Notes under the pieces: generated by a model
Told to the model about the DNA's origin: nothing
Seen by the model: only the letters and a program-made list of their open reading frames with translations
The model's database searches: none
Shown here: in pieces, positions 54,011 through 62,605 of the stretch
How positions within the stretch are numbered: the stretch's first letter is position 1
How the letters are laid out: the number at the start of each line of letters is the position of its first letter
From: Tabrizicola sp.
GTDB taxonomy: Bacteria; Pseudomonadota; Alphaproteobacteria; Rhodobacterales; Rhodobacteraceae
NCBI RefSeq assembly: GCF_022842145.1
Contig: NZ_JALHQD010000007.1
Location: 20,441-84,440, forward strand
Reading direction: 5' to 3'
DNA: 64,000 nt
Translations under genes and position numbers: made by a program

Positions 54011-54853
54011 ATGAGGATTATCCGCGAGGTTTGGGAGTTTCTGGTCTGCGTCTGGACGCGGGTTGGCAACGGGCATTTTGGCCTGATCGCCGCGGGGGTG
54101 GCGTTCTTCGCGATGTTCGCGGTCTTTCCGGGGCTGGCGGCGGCGATTGCGGTCTGGGGCATGTTCGCCGATCCGCGGGCGATTGAGGGCTACCTGTCCA
54201 TCGCCGAGCGTTTCCTGCCGCCCGAGGCGCGGGCGCTGGTGCATGATCAGGTGATGGGCCTGATCTCGGCCCCGCGCACGGCACTGCAATGGACGACGCT
54301 TCTGTCGCTGCTGATCGCGCTTTACTCGGCCCGGGCCGGGGTTTCGGCGCTGGTGCAGGGGCTGGACGTGGTGCATCGGTCGAAGCCGCGGTCCTGGCTT
54401 TGGAGCTGGGCGGTCGACTTCGTTCTGACCGGGGCGCTGATCGGCGCGCTGTTCGTGGCGCTGGTGACGGTGATCGTCGTGCCGATCCTGTTGAACTTCG
54501 TGCAATTCGGCACTTTCGAGGCCTGGCTGACCAAGGTCCTGCCCTGGGGGGCGATGTTCCTGCTGGTGGTGACCTGCCTGTCGATCCTGTATCGCTTCGG
54601 ACCGAATGTGCCGGGCGGGTTCCGGTCGCCCTGGATTTCGGTGGGCGTCCTGGTCGCGTCGATCGCCTGGGCCGGGGTGTCGATCGGGTTTTCGGTCTAT
54701 CTGGCGAACTTCAACAGCTACAACGTCTTCTACGGATCGATCGGGGCCGTCATCATCCTGATGATGTGGCTGTACCTTTCGGTCTGGTCGATCCTGCTGG
54801 GCGGGGCGATCAACGCGGAACTGGACGCGCGGATGCGGATGGCGGGCCGATGA
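54011..54853 (+). CDS. YihY/BrkB family inner-membrane protein
   Basis: 280 aa from ATG 54011 with about six membrane helices (GLIAAGVAFFAMFAVFPGLA, ALIGALFVALVTVIVVPILL, FYGSIGAVIILMMWLYLSVW). The YihY fold is clear; the old name RNase BN is wrong for this family. The function is unknown and a transport or envelope role is assumed. It is convergent with the GH3 glycosidase. Confidence 0.88.
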   Translation: MRIIREVWEFLVCVWTRVGNGHFGLIAAGVAFFAMFAVFPGLAAAIAVWGMFADPRAIEGYLSIAERFLPPEARALVHDQVMGLISAPRTALQWTTLLSLLIALYSARAGVSALVQGLDVVHRSKPRSWLWSWAVDFVLTGALIGALFVALVTVIVVPILLNFVQFGTFEAWLTKVLPWGAMFLLVVTCLSILYRFGPNVPGGFRSPWISVGVLVASIAWAGVSIGFSVYLANFNSYNVFYGSIGAVIILMMWLYLSVWSILLGGAINAELDARMRMAGR

Positions 54854-54906
54854 CGGCGCCCCCCCCTCGCCGTGGCGAGGAGGAGACGCGGTCGATCAAG
54901 GAGCGG

Positions 54907-56574
54907 TCAGTAGCGGGCGTCTGGCAGGCCGCAGAACGGGTCGACCGGGTTGTTTCCCTGGAAGGGGGCGCGGCCCAGCAGACAGTCCAGCGTGGCGCGC
55001 TGCATCGTGTCCATTGTTGCATAGGCGTTGACGACACAGGGCAGGCGCGGCGCGTCGTACAGGTAGTAGGGATAGCCGAAGGAAATCAGCGCTGTCGGCA
55101 CCTCGTGCCAATGGCGCTCCATCGCGCCGGACAGGCCCCCGGTCAGGCGGTTCCAGTCGAGGAAAATTCGGCCACGGGTCAGCAGGGTTTCCTCTGCCAT
55201 CACATAAAGCACCAGGTCGAAGCTGCGCGGGTCCGGACGGGTTGCAGGGTCGTAAAGCGTGACCTCGAACCCTTCGGCGCGCAGAAGGTCCGGGAAGATC
55301 AACGGCATCCCGTCACCATCGAGGGGTGTGACGATCCCGGTGGAGTAGACCAGAACCCGTCGGTGGTCCTTGGGTGACAGTGGCAGGAGACCCTGCACGT
55401 CCTTCACCAGCGTCGGCGCACGGGCGGTGATCCTGCGGGCGGCTTCGGCACTGGCGGGGGTCGCGAGTTTGGAGCGGTCCGCCGGTGCTTTTCCCGTCTG
55501 GTGCAGCCCGAGGGCGGCCTTCAGGCCCAGGACACGGATCATTGCCTCGTCCAGCCGTGCTGCGGTGATCCGGCCATCCTCCAGTGCGGCCTCGATCCGG
55601 GCGATGTCGGCCTCGGGCTCGTCGGAAAAGAGGATGACGTCGCAGCCCGAGGAGACGATTTCCGGCAGCGCCACGTCGCGGTGCGCCCAGGCACCAAGTC
55701 CGGCCATCGGCGTCGCGTCCGAGACGATGAGGCCGTTGAACCCCAACTCCTCGCGCAGGAGGGTCTGGTTCAGCAGGCGCGAAACCGAGGCGGGGCGGTA
55801 GGCCTCCAGCCCGGCGTCGGGGTCCTGGGCCAGGACATAGGCCGGGAAGGCGATATGGGCGGACATCACGGACATCACCCCGGCCTCGATTGCCGCGCGG
55901 TACAGCGCGCCGTGGCTGGCGTTCCATTCGTCGATCGATAGCGGGTTGATCGTGGTGACAAGGTGCTGGTCGCGGTCGTCGTGGCCTTCGCCGGGCCAGT
56001 GCTTGACCGTCGCCGCCACGCCTGCGGCCTGCAGTTCGCGGATATGGGCAAGGGCATGCTCGCGGATGCGGTCGGGGGCGGACCCAAGGCCGCGGGTGGC
56101 TACGATGGGCGAGCGGAAGAGCGCGTTGATGTCGATGACGGGCGTGAAGGACCAGTTGATCCCGGCGGCCCGGGCTTCCGTCGCCATGATCCGGGCGATG
56201 GTGGCGGAAGCCTGAACGTCGTCGACCGCCGCAAGGGCGAGGGGGTTCGGCACCTCGGTCCCGAAAGAGGGACTCATCCGGCTGCCCTCAAGATCGGCGG
56301 AGACGAGGTAGGGGATGTCTGCCGCCGCGCGGAGAGCTTCCAGCGTGTCCAGTTCCGCCGTGGCATCGGGGCCGAAGAACTTGGTGATCCCGGCGGGGGC
56401 CAGAGCAGTGATGCGGTCGGCCACTTCGGGGCCGGTGCCAAAGCAGATATGGACGAACAGCTGCCGGACCTTCGCGGCGCGGTCCATGCCGGCAAGGGTG
56501 GTGCGGACCCAGTCCCTGGCTGGTGCGTCCAGGGCGAAGGGCGCGGCGGAAAGCATTTGATCGATCTGGGTCAT
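54907..56574 (-). CDS. Glycoside hydrolase family 3 protein, cytoplasmic
   Basis: 555 aa from ATG 56574. The N-terminal GH3 barrel includes YLVSADLEGSRMSP, VAATVKHWPGEGHDDRDQHL (acid/base loop of the NagZ type) and the nucleophile segment GLIVSDATPMAGLG. A C-terminal alpha/beta domain of about 180 residues follows. There is no signal peptide, so it would act on imported sugars. It lies 20 bases downstream of the ROK repressor and next to a xylose transport locus. A beta-xylosidase or beta-hexosaminidase activity is possible, but I cannot choose between them. Confidence 0.85.
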   Translation of the reverse strand: MTQIDQMLSAAPFALDAPARDWVRTTLAGMDRAAKVRQLFVHICFGTGPEVADRITALAPAGITKFFGPDATAELDTLEALRAAADIPYLVSADLEGSRMSPSFGTEVPNPLALAAVDDVQASATIARIMATEARAAGINWSFTPVIDINALFRSPIVATRGLGSAPDRIREHALAHIRELQAAGVAATVKHWPGEGHDDRDQHLVTTINPLSIDEWNASHGALYRAAIEAGVMSVMSAHIAFPAYVLAQDPDAGLEAYRPASVSRLLNQTLLREELGFNGLIVSDATPMAGLGAWAHRDVALPEIVSSGCDVILFSDEPEADIARIEAALEDGRITAARLDEAMIRVLGLKAALGLHQTGKAPADRSKLATPASAEAARRITARAPTLVKDVQGLLPLSPKDHRRVLVYSTGIVTPLDGDGMPLIFPDLLRAEGFEVTLYDPATRPDPRSFDLVLYVMAEETLLTRGRIFLDWNRLTGGLSGAMERHWHEVPTALISFGYPYYLYDAPRLPCVVNAYATMDTMQRATLDCLLGRAPFQGNNPVDPFCGLPDARY

Positions 56575-56594
56575 CGGACAGCTTTGTCGGGGGG

Positions 56595-57875
56595 TTACTG
56601 CGCCGCGATTTCGCGCGCGACCGAAGAAAGGATCGCCTCGGTCACTTCGGAGAGGGCCAGTGCCGCCGCCCCATGCGCCCATAGGAGATCGCCCCAGGCG
56701 TGGATCTCGATCGGTGGGCGCGGGCGACCGGTGTTGATCGCCAGGTTCTCCATCTCGTCCAGCGTTTCGGCGGCGTAGAGGTAGTCGTAGCGCATCCGCT
56801 CGCCTGACAGGATGATCAGCGAGGGGTCGAAGAGGTTGACCACGTTGGACAGCCCCAAGGCCAGATAACGCCCGGCGCGGCGGAAGATCGACTTCGCGGT
56901 CACGTTGCCGGCCTTGGCGTGGTCGTAGAGGCTTTCCAGAAGCACGTTGATCGGCTGGCTTTCCTTGTGGCCCCAGTTCAGGGCCGTCGCCGCCTCGCGC
57001 GCAAGGGCATAGTCGGCGACATAGGCTTCGATGCAGCCCCGCTGGCCGCAACGGCACAGGGCACCGTCCAATTGCACCTTCATGTGCCCCAGTTCCATCC
57101 CCAGGCGCTGGGCGCCGCGGTAGATGCGGTGGTTCATCACGAACCCCATGCCGACGCCGTGTTCGATGGTGACCACGGCGAAGTCCGACAGGCTGCGCCC
57201 CGCGCCGAACCACAGCTCGGCCAGCGCGACAAGGTTGGCATCGTTGTCGACATAGGCGGGCAGGCCAAGCCGCGCTGTGGCGGCGGCGGCGATGGGGACG
57301 TTGCGTTCGGCCAGGATCGAGGACCAGAAGACCGTGCCTTCGGCGCAGTCGACGAAGCCGGGCAGGCCGATGCCCACGGCGGAAAGGTCCGATCGCTCCA
57401 TCCCGGCCTTGGCGCAGACCCGGGCAAGCAGGGTTTCGATGACCTCAAGGATTTCGGGCAGCGACATCGGGCCGGGTCGGCGGGGAATCGCATCGTCGGC
57501 GATCAGCTTGCCGGCGAAGTCGACGATGACGGCGGTATGTTCCCGGTCCGACAGCTTCATCCCGGCGACGCGATGCGCCTGCGCGCGGACCCCCAGCGCC
57601 ACGGCGGGGCGGCCGCGCCCGGCATCGTTGTCGCGCGGGGCGGCGACTTCCTCGATCAGTCCCGCCTCGATCAGTTCGGAGGATATGGTGGTCACCGAGG
57701 CCGGGCTGACGCCCAGATCCTTGGCCAGCTGCACGCGGGGGATGAGGCCGGCGGCACGCACCAGTTCGAACACCTGCTGACGCAGCGGCCGCTGGCTTTC
57801 GGTCAGCGGCGGGATCAAGGGGCCAACGCCCTTGCGACCCTCGCTGCCGGCGTGCCGAGTCGCGCTGGGAGGCAT
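56595..57875 (-). CDS. ROK family repressor of the sugar locus
   Basis: 426 aa. The N-terminal winged HTH is RQQVFELVRAAGLIPRVQLA followed by LGVSPASVTTISSELIEAGL. The ROK sugar-binding domain has AVGIGLPGFVDCAEG, YVDNDANLVALAELW and the zinc motif CRCGQRGCIEAYV. Repressors of this kind (XylR, NagC, Mlc) release DNA on sugar binding. It is divergent from xylF, with a 19-bp element in the gap and again before the second xylF. It forms an operon with the GH3 gene. Confidence 0.92.
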   Translation of the reverse strand: MPPSATRHAGSEGRKGVGPLIPPLTESQRPLRQQVFELVRAAGLIPRVQLAKDLGVSPASVTTISSELIEAGLIEEVAAPRDNDAGRGRPAVALGVRAQAHRVAGMKLSDREHTAVIVDFAGKLIADDAIPRRPGPMSLPEILEVIETLLARVCAKAGMERSDLSAVGIGLPGFVDCAEGTVFWSSILAERNVPIAAAATARLGLPAYVDNDANLVALAELWFGAGRSLSDFAVVTIEHGVGMGFVMNHRIYRGAQRLGMELGHMKVQLDGALCRCGQRGCIEAYVADYALAREAATALNWGHKESQPINVLLESLYDHAKAGNVTAKSIFRRAGRYLALGLSNVVNLFDPSLIILSGERMRYDYLYAAETLDEMENLAINTGRPRPPIEIHAWGDLLWAHGAAALALSEVTEAILSSVAREIAAQ

Positions 57876-57990
57876 TTATTTGTTCCCCGAAGTAAACGTT
57901 GCCGAATGTGGCAGTAAGCGCCACCACTTAACCGTATTTTTGCCGGATTTGCCCCGACACTCGCGAATGCCCAGCTTCTGCCAGACGAAT

Positions 57991-58009
57991 TATTTTGACA
58001 ACTGAAATT
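57991..58009 (+). promoter_or_regulatory. 19-bp element upstream of the first xylF (copy 1)
   Basis: TATTTTGACAACTGAAATT, identical to copy 2 at 59167-59185. Its outer parts form a dyad, ATTT-N9-AAAT, as expected for a ROK operator, and it includes TTGACA at -35 style. No good -10 is seen 17 bases on, so operator and -35 roles are both possible. It lies in the 214-base ROK-xylF gap. Confidence 0.65.
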
Positions 58010-58089
58010 GTTGTGGCAGCGTTGGGTCGCAGTTCGCTCAACCGAAAGAGTAGTCGTGTTGAGTTCCAATCCACCGGAGAAGACACCTC

Positions 58090-59115
58090 ATGCGCAGCCT
58101 TATCCTTGCCGCCGTTCTGGTCATCACCAGCTTCGCCACTGATGCCCTTGCAGAAGGCAAGCGGATCGGCGTGGCCTGGGGCGACTTTCAAGAGGCGCGC
58201 TGGCGCTGGGACGCGACCGCGATGCGGTCGATGATCGAGCGGAACGGCAACAAGTACATCCCGACCAATGCGGGCGGATCGGCCGAGCAGCAGCTGCGCG
58301 ACATCGAGAAACTGGTGGCGGAAGGCATTGATGCCCTGATCATCCAGCCCGTGGACAAGGAAGCCATCGGCCCCGGCATCGACCGCGCTGCGGCGGCCGG
58401 GGTTCCGATCCTGGGCTACGACCGGATGATCGAGGACGAGCGGGTGTTCTACCTGACCTTCGACAACGTCGGCGTGGGGCGGCTGATCGCTGCCATCGTC
58501 AAGCAGGTCCAGCCCGAGGGGAATTATGCCATCGTCCTGGGCGATCCCAGCGATGCGAACAGCACTTTCCTCCGGACAGGCATGGAAGAAGTCATCGGTG
58601 CGGCGGTGGCTGGCGGACAGATCAAGATCGTCGGCGAGGCCAATGCCGACGGCTGGAAACCCGAGAATGCCAAGGCGGTGATGGAGAAGATCCTTGCCGA
58701 TAGCGGAAACCAGGTCGATGCGGTGCTGGCGCAGAACGACGGCATGGCCGGCGCGGCGATCGAGGCTCTGGCCGCGGCGGGGCTTTCGGTGCCGGTGGGC
58801 GGCCAGGACGGCGACCCGGCTGCGCTGAACCGGGTGGCCCAGGGCACGCAGACGGTTTCGGTCTGGAAGAACAACTTCGAACTTGCCAAACGCGCCGGCC
58901 TGATCGCCGGGCTTCTGGCGGACGGAACCCCGATGAACCTGATCCCGGACGCGACCCAGTTCACCGGGGGCGAGAAGGGCATTCCGGTCTGGGCCATCCT
59001 GCTGACCCCGACAGCCGTCACCGCGGAGAACCTGGACGTCGTCATCGATGCAGACCACGTGACGAAGAAGGATGTGTGCAAAGGCGCGCTTCCGACCGTG
59101 GAAGCCTGCCAGTAA
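58090..59115 (+). CDS. xylF: Xylose-type ABC substrate-binding protein, first copy
   Basis: 341 aa. A signal peptide ends DALAEG. The periplasmic type I binding fold has KRIGVAWGDFQEARWRWDAT, GYDRMIEDERVFYLTFDN, EANADGWKPENA, LAQNDGMAGAAIEALA and GGQDGDPAALNRV, matching XylF. It captures D-xylose or a related pentose for XylH/XylG. A terminator lies 25 bases after its stop, so it appears to be transcribed alone. Codon choice is less biased than in the second copy. Confidence 0.9.
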   Translation: MRSLILAAVLVITSFATDALAEGKRIGVAWGDFQEARWRWDATAMRSMIERNGNKYIPTNAGGSAEQQLRDIEKLVAEGIDALIIQPVDKEAIGPGIDRAAAAGVPILGYDRMIEDERVFYLTFDNVGVGRLIAAIVKQVQPEGNYAIVLGDPSDANSTFLRTGMEEVIGAAVAGGQIKIVGEANADGWKPENAKAVMEKILADSGNQVDAVLAQNDGMAGAAIEALAAAGLSVPVGGQDGDPAALNRVAQGTQTVSVWKNNFELAKRAGLIAGLLADGTPMNLIPDATQFTGGEKGIPVWAILLTPTAVTAENLDVVIDADHVTKKDVCKGALPTVEACQ

Positions 59116-59139
59116 ACGCAAGGCTACCCCGCGATTGTG

Positions 59140-59166
59140 ACGGTCGCGCAAGGCGCGGCCGTTTTA
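59140..59166 (+). terminator. Rho-independent terminator after the first xylF
   Basis: ACGGTCGCGC (59140-59149) pairs with GCGCGGCCGT (59153-59162) around loop AAG, with one G-U pair, and is followed by TTTTATATTTT. Its T tract runs into the second 19-bp element. Confidence 0.88.
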
Positions 59167-59185
59167 TATTTTGACAACTGAAATT
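59167..59185 (+). promoter_or_regulatory. 19-bp element upstream of the second xylF (copy 2)
   Basis: TATTTTGACAACTGAAATT, identical to 57991-58009, with similarity continuing a little further (TT then GGCA). It is placed right after the xylF1 terminator and about 80 bases before the second xylF ATG. It probably gives the main xylFHGB operon its own ROK-controlled promoter. Confidence 0.65.
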
Positions 59186-59264
59186 ATTCGCGGCAAAGTC
59201 GCGCCTGCCACGGCGAATCTGCCGGGCCGGCCTTCTGCTGGCCGATACACTAGGGAGGTTACAT

Positions 59265-60290
59265 ATGCGTAACGCAATTCTCGCCGCCGTTCTGGCGGTG
59301 ACCGGCTTTTCGTCCGCCGCGCTGGCCGAAGGCAAGGTGATCGGCGTCAGCTGGGCGCAGTTCCAGGAAGAGCGCTGGAAGATCGACGAAGCGGCGATGA
59401 AGGCCGCGATCGAAGCTGCCGGCAACACCTACGTCTCGGCCGACGCACAGTCGTCCGCTGAAAAGCAGCTGTCGGACATCGACGCACTGATCGCACAAGG
59501 CGTTGACGCCCTCGTCATCAACGCCTGGGACAAGGACGCCATCGGGCCGGCCATCGAGAAAGCCGCTGCCGAAGGTATCCCGGTCGTCGGCTACGACCGT
59601 CTGATCGAAGACGACCGCACCTTCTACCTGACGTTCGACAACGTTGGCGTCGGCCGCATCATCGCGGAATCGGTGTTCGCCGTGGCCCCCAAGGGCAACT
59701 ACGCGATCATCAAGGGCGACCCGGGTGACCCGAACGTTGGCTTCCTGCGTCAGGGCATGGAAGAAGTCATCGGCGCTGCTGTCGCCTCGGGCGACATCGT
59801 GATCGTTGGCGAAGCGAACTCGGACGGCTGGAAGCCGGAAAATGCTCAGAAGAACATGGAGCAGATCCTGACCGCCAACAACAACGCCGTTGACGCCGTT
59901 CTGAGCCAGAACGACGGCATGGCTGGTGGCGCTGCCGCCGCGCTGGCTGCACAGGGCCTGAACGTTCCGCTGGGTGGCCAGGACGGCGACCTTGCCGCGA
60001 TCAACCGTGTGGCACGCGGCACCCAGACCGTTTCGGTCTGGAAGGACGCGCGTCAGCTTGGCAAGGCCGCGGGCGAAATCGCCTCGGCTCTGGCCGACGG
60101 GGCCGCTCTGGACGCAGTTCCGGGCGCGACCAAGTTCTCGGGCGGCGAGAAGGGCGTGGAGATGAACGCCATCCTCCTGTCCCCGACCCCGATCACCAAG
60201 GACACGCTGAACGTTGCGATCGAAGCGGGTCACATCACCAAAGAGCAGGCTTGCGAAGGCGCTGCTGCCGAAGTCGCTGCCTGCCAGTGA
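59265..60290 (+). CDS. xylF: Xylose-type ABC substrate-binding protein, second copy
   Basis: 341 aa, the same length as the preceding gene and more than half identical by eye, with shared blocks YLTFDNVGVGR, GMEEVIGAAVA, DGWKPENA, QNDGMAGG and GTQTVSVWK. The signal peptide ends AALAEG. Residue changes near the ligand pocket region (FQEERWKIDE versus FQEARWRWDA, INAWDKDAIG versus IQPVDKEAIG) could alter sugar preference. Strong codon bias suggests high expression. A GC-rich hairpin follows before xylH, the usual way to keep binding-protein mRNA in excess. Confidence 0.92.
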   Translation: MRNAILAAVLAVTGFSSAALAEGKVIGVSWAQFQEERWKIDEAAMKAAIEAAGNTYVSADAQSSAEKQLSDIDALIAQGVDALVINAWDKDAIGPAIEKAAAEGIPVVGYDRLIEDDRTFYLTFDNVGVGRIIAESVFAVAPKGNYAIIKGDPGDPNVGFLRQGMEEVIGAAVASGDIVIVGEANSDGWKPENAQKNMEQILTANNNAVDAVLSQNDGMAGGAAAALAAQGLNVPLGGQDGDLAAINRVARGTQTVSVWKDARQLGKAAGEIASALADGAALDAVPGATKFSGGEKGVEMNAILLSPTPITKDTLNVAIEAGHITKEQACEGAAAEVAACQ

Positions 60291-60303
60291 TCTAGGCTGA
60301 TCT

Positions 60304-60331
60304 CCGGCGCCGTCCTTGCGGGCGGCGCCGG
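60304..60331 (+). other. GC-rich hairpin between xylF2 and xylH
   Basis: CCGGCGCCG (60304-60312) pairs with CGGCGCCGG (60323-60331), a 9-bp stem with a 10-base loop. It is followed by TCCTTTCCC rather than a T run. It is likely an mRNA-stabilising or partial-attenuation structure giving more binding protein than permease. Confidence 0.6.
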
Positions 60332-60436
60332 TCCTTTCCCATGGCTGGTCCGTCGTTCCGCATTTCGGGCGACATGGCGCACAGGTTTGCGCAAGCTACC
60401 GGCACAGCCCTATCCCCTCTCAGGCTGGACGAGGAC

Positions 60437-61828
60437 ATGACCGATACACCCCATTCCCCGACACTCCAGGCGCCACAGGAAGGCGGGTTCTCCCGATTTC
60501 TGCGCGCAACGGAGATCGACCCGCGCCTTCTGGGCATGGTCGGCGCGCTGCTGCTGATCTGGGTCGCTTTCGAGGCCTATTCGACCTTCGTCCTGGGCCG
60601 GCCCTCGCTGCTGCTGGGTGCCGCGCAAGCCGAGGCGAACGGCTTCCTGACCCCGCGCAACCTGTGGAACCTGTCGGTCCAGACCGCCTATATCGGCATC
60701 ATGGCGACGGGGATGGTGCTGGTCATCATCACCCGGAACATCGACCTTTCGGTCGGGTCGATCATGGGCATGGTCGGCATGTACATGGGCCTGCTGCAAG
60801 TCGAGTGGCTGACGCCCGCCCTGGGCCTGGGTCATCCGTCGATCTGGATCATCACGGTGATCTTCGGCATCGCGATGGGGGCACTGATCGGGGCCTTCCA
60901 GGGCGTGCTGATCGCCTTCCTGAACATCCCCTCGTTCATTGTCACGCTGGGCGGTCTTCTTGTCTGGCGCGGGGCCGCGTTTCTGGTGGCCGGCGGCAAG
61001 ACCATCGCGCCTCTGGATGACACGTTCTCGTTGATCGGTGGCGGGTCCTTCGGGGCACTGGGCAAGACCGGCAGCTGGATCTTCGCGGTCATCGCCTGCG
61101 TCTTCGTGGTCTGGGCCTTCCTTAACGGTCGCCGCTCGCGCAAGACCCACGGTTTCGCGCAACGCCCGGTCTGGGCCGAGACCTTCGTGATCGGTCTGGT
61201 CTGCGCGGTGATCCTGGGCGCGACGGCGATGGTCAACAGCTACATCTGGCCGCTGGGCAACATCCAGAAATACTATGCCAGCATCGGGCAAGAGGTACCG
61301 GCCTGCGCGCAGAAGGGTGGGGACATCTACACCGACGTCTGCGCCAGCTTCGGCCACGGCTTCGCCTACCCCGTGCTGATCATGATCATCGTCGCCATCG
61401 GGATGACCATCCTGATGACCCGAACCCGGTTCGGCCGCTATGTCTTTGCCATCGGTGGCAACCCCGAGGCCGCGGCTCTGTCCGGCATCAACACCCGCGC
61501 GATGACGGTGAAGATCTTCACCCTGATGGGTGCGCTGGCTGGGATCGCCGCCGTGATCGGTGCGGCGCGTCAGAACAGTGCCACCAACGCGATGGGCAAC
61601 CTGGACGAATTGTACGTGATCGCGGCGGCCGTTGTCGGCGGGACATCGTTGGCTGGCGGCGTGGGCACGATCTACGGCGCGATCATCGGGGCGCTGATCC
61701 TCACGTCCTTACAGACCGGCATGGTGCTGATCGGCTTCGGCGACGGGTCCTACCAGCGGATCGTGATCGGCATCGCACTGGTGTTGGCCGTCTGGCTCGA
61801 CATCGTTTACCGCAAACGCATCAAGTAA
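60437..61828 (+). CDS. xylH: Xylose-type ABC permease XylH
   Basis: 463 aa from ATG 60437; an upstream in-frame ATG at 60341 adds 32 residues unlike the family. About ten membrane helices of the BPD_transp_2/RbsC-XylH class are seen. Marks: ITRNIDLSVGSIMGMVG, FIVTLGGLLVWRGAAFLVAGG, FAIGGNPEAAALSGINT and IAAAVVGGTSLAGGVGTIYG. It forms the transmembrane channel for the xylF ligands. It is followed by xylG after 12 bases. Confidence 0.93.
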   Translation: MTDTPHSPTLQAPQEGGFSRFLRATEIDPRLLGMVGALLLIWVAFEAYSTFVLGRPSLLLGAAQAEANGFLTPRNLWNLSVQTAYIGIMATGMVLVIITRNIDLSVGSIMGMVGMYMGLLQVEWLTPALGLGHPSIWIITVIFGIAMGALIGAFQGVLIAFLNIPSFIVTLGGLLVWRGAAFLVAGGKTIAPLDDTFSLIGGGSFGALGKTGSWIFAVIACVFVVWAFLNGRRSRKTHGFAQRPVWAETFVIGLVCAVILGATAMVNSYIWPLGNIQKYYASIGQEVPACAQKGGDIYTDVCASFGHGFAYPVLIMIIVAIGMTILMTRTRFGRYVFAIGGNPEAAALSGINTRAMTVKIFTLMGALAGIAAVIGAARQNSATNAMGNLDELYVIAAAVVGGTSLAGGVGTIYGAIIGALILTSLQTGMVLIGFGDGSYQRIVIGIALVLAVWLDIVYRKRIK

Positions 61829-61840
61829 GGGGCTGATATC

Positions 61841-62605
61841 ATGGTAGACAGAACCGGAACCCCGCTTGTCGAACTGCGCGATATCTCGATCTCGTTCGGG
61901 GGGATCAAGGCCGTGGACCATGTCACGGTCGACCTTTTCCCCGGTGAGGTCGTGGGCCTTCTGGGCCACAATGGCGCGGGCAAGTCGACGCTGATCAAAT
62001 GCCTGTCCGGGGCGTATCAGAAGGATGCGGGCCAGATCCTGATCAACGGCCAGGAGGTCGAGATCAAGGACCCGCGCGATGCCCGCGCGCAGAACATCGA
62101 GACGATCTACCAGACGCTTGCGCTGGCGGACAATCTGGATGCGGCGTCGAACCTGTTCCTGGGGCGCGAGTTGGTGGGGCCGATGGGCTTCGTCGACGAG
62201 TCGAAGATGGAGGCCGAGACGCGGAAGATCATGGGTCGCCTGAACCCGAACTTCCGCAAGTTCAACGTGCCGGTGAACATGCTGTCCGGCGGCCAGCGTC
62301 AGTCGGTCGCCATCGCGCGGGCGGTCTACTTCAACGCCAAGATCCTGATCATGGATGAACCCACCGCCGCTTTGGGTCCGCATGAGACGCAGATGGTGGC
62401 CGAGTTGATCCAGGAGCTGAAGGCCCAAGGCCTTGGCATCTTCCTAATCGAGCATGACATCCACAACGTCATGAAGCTGTGCGACCGGGCGTCCGTAATG
62501 AAGAACGGCCAGCTGGTCGGCACGGTGAACGTGGACGAGGTCACCGACGACGACATCCTGGGCATGATCATCTTGGGCAAGAAGCCCCAGCATCTGGCCG
62601 CGTGA
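61841..62605 (+). CDS. xylG: Single-domain sugar ABC ATPase (XylG-like)
   Basis: 254 aa with one complete ABC domain: Walker [10 protein letters not shown], signature LSGGQRQ, Walker [13 protein letters not shown] and H-loop LIEHDI. E. coli XylG has two fused ABC domains of about 510 aa; this one is half that size and would have to work as a homodimer, like FrcA-type ATPases. The frame is intact with family-like ends, so this is a natural short form, not a truncation. The stop overlaps the xylB start (TGATG). Confidence 0.9.
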   Translation: MVDRTGTPLVELRDISISFGGIKAVDHVTVDLFPGEVVGLLGHNGAGKSTLIKCLSGAYQKDAGQILINGQEVEIKDPRDARAQNIETIYQTLALADNLDAASNLFLGRELVGPMGFVDESKMEAETRKIMGRLNPNFRKFNVPVNMLSGGQRQSVAIARAVYFNAKILIMDEPTAALGPHETQMVAELIQELKAQGLGIFLIEHDIHNVMKLCDRASVMKNGQLVGTVNVDEVTDDDILGMIILGKKPQHLAA

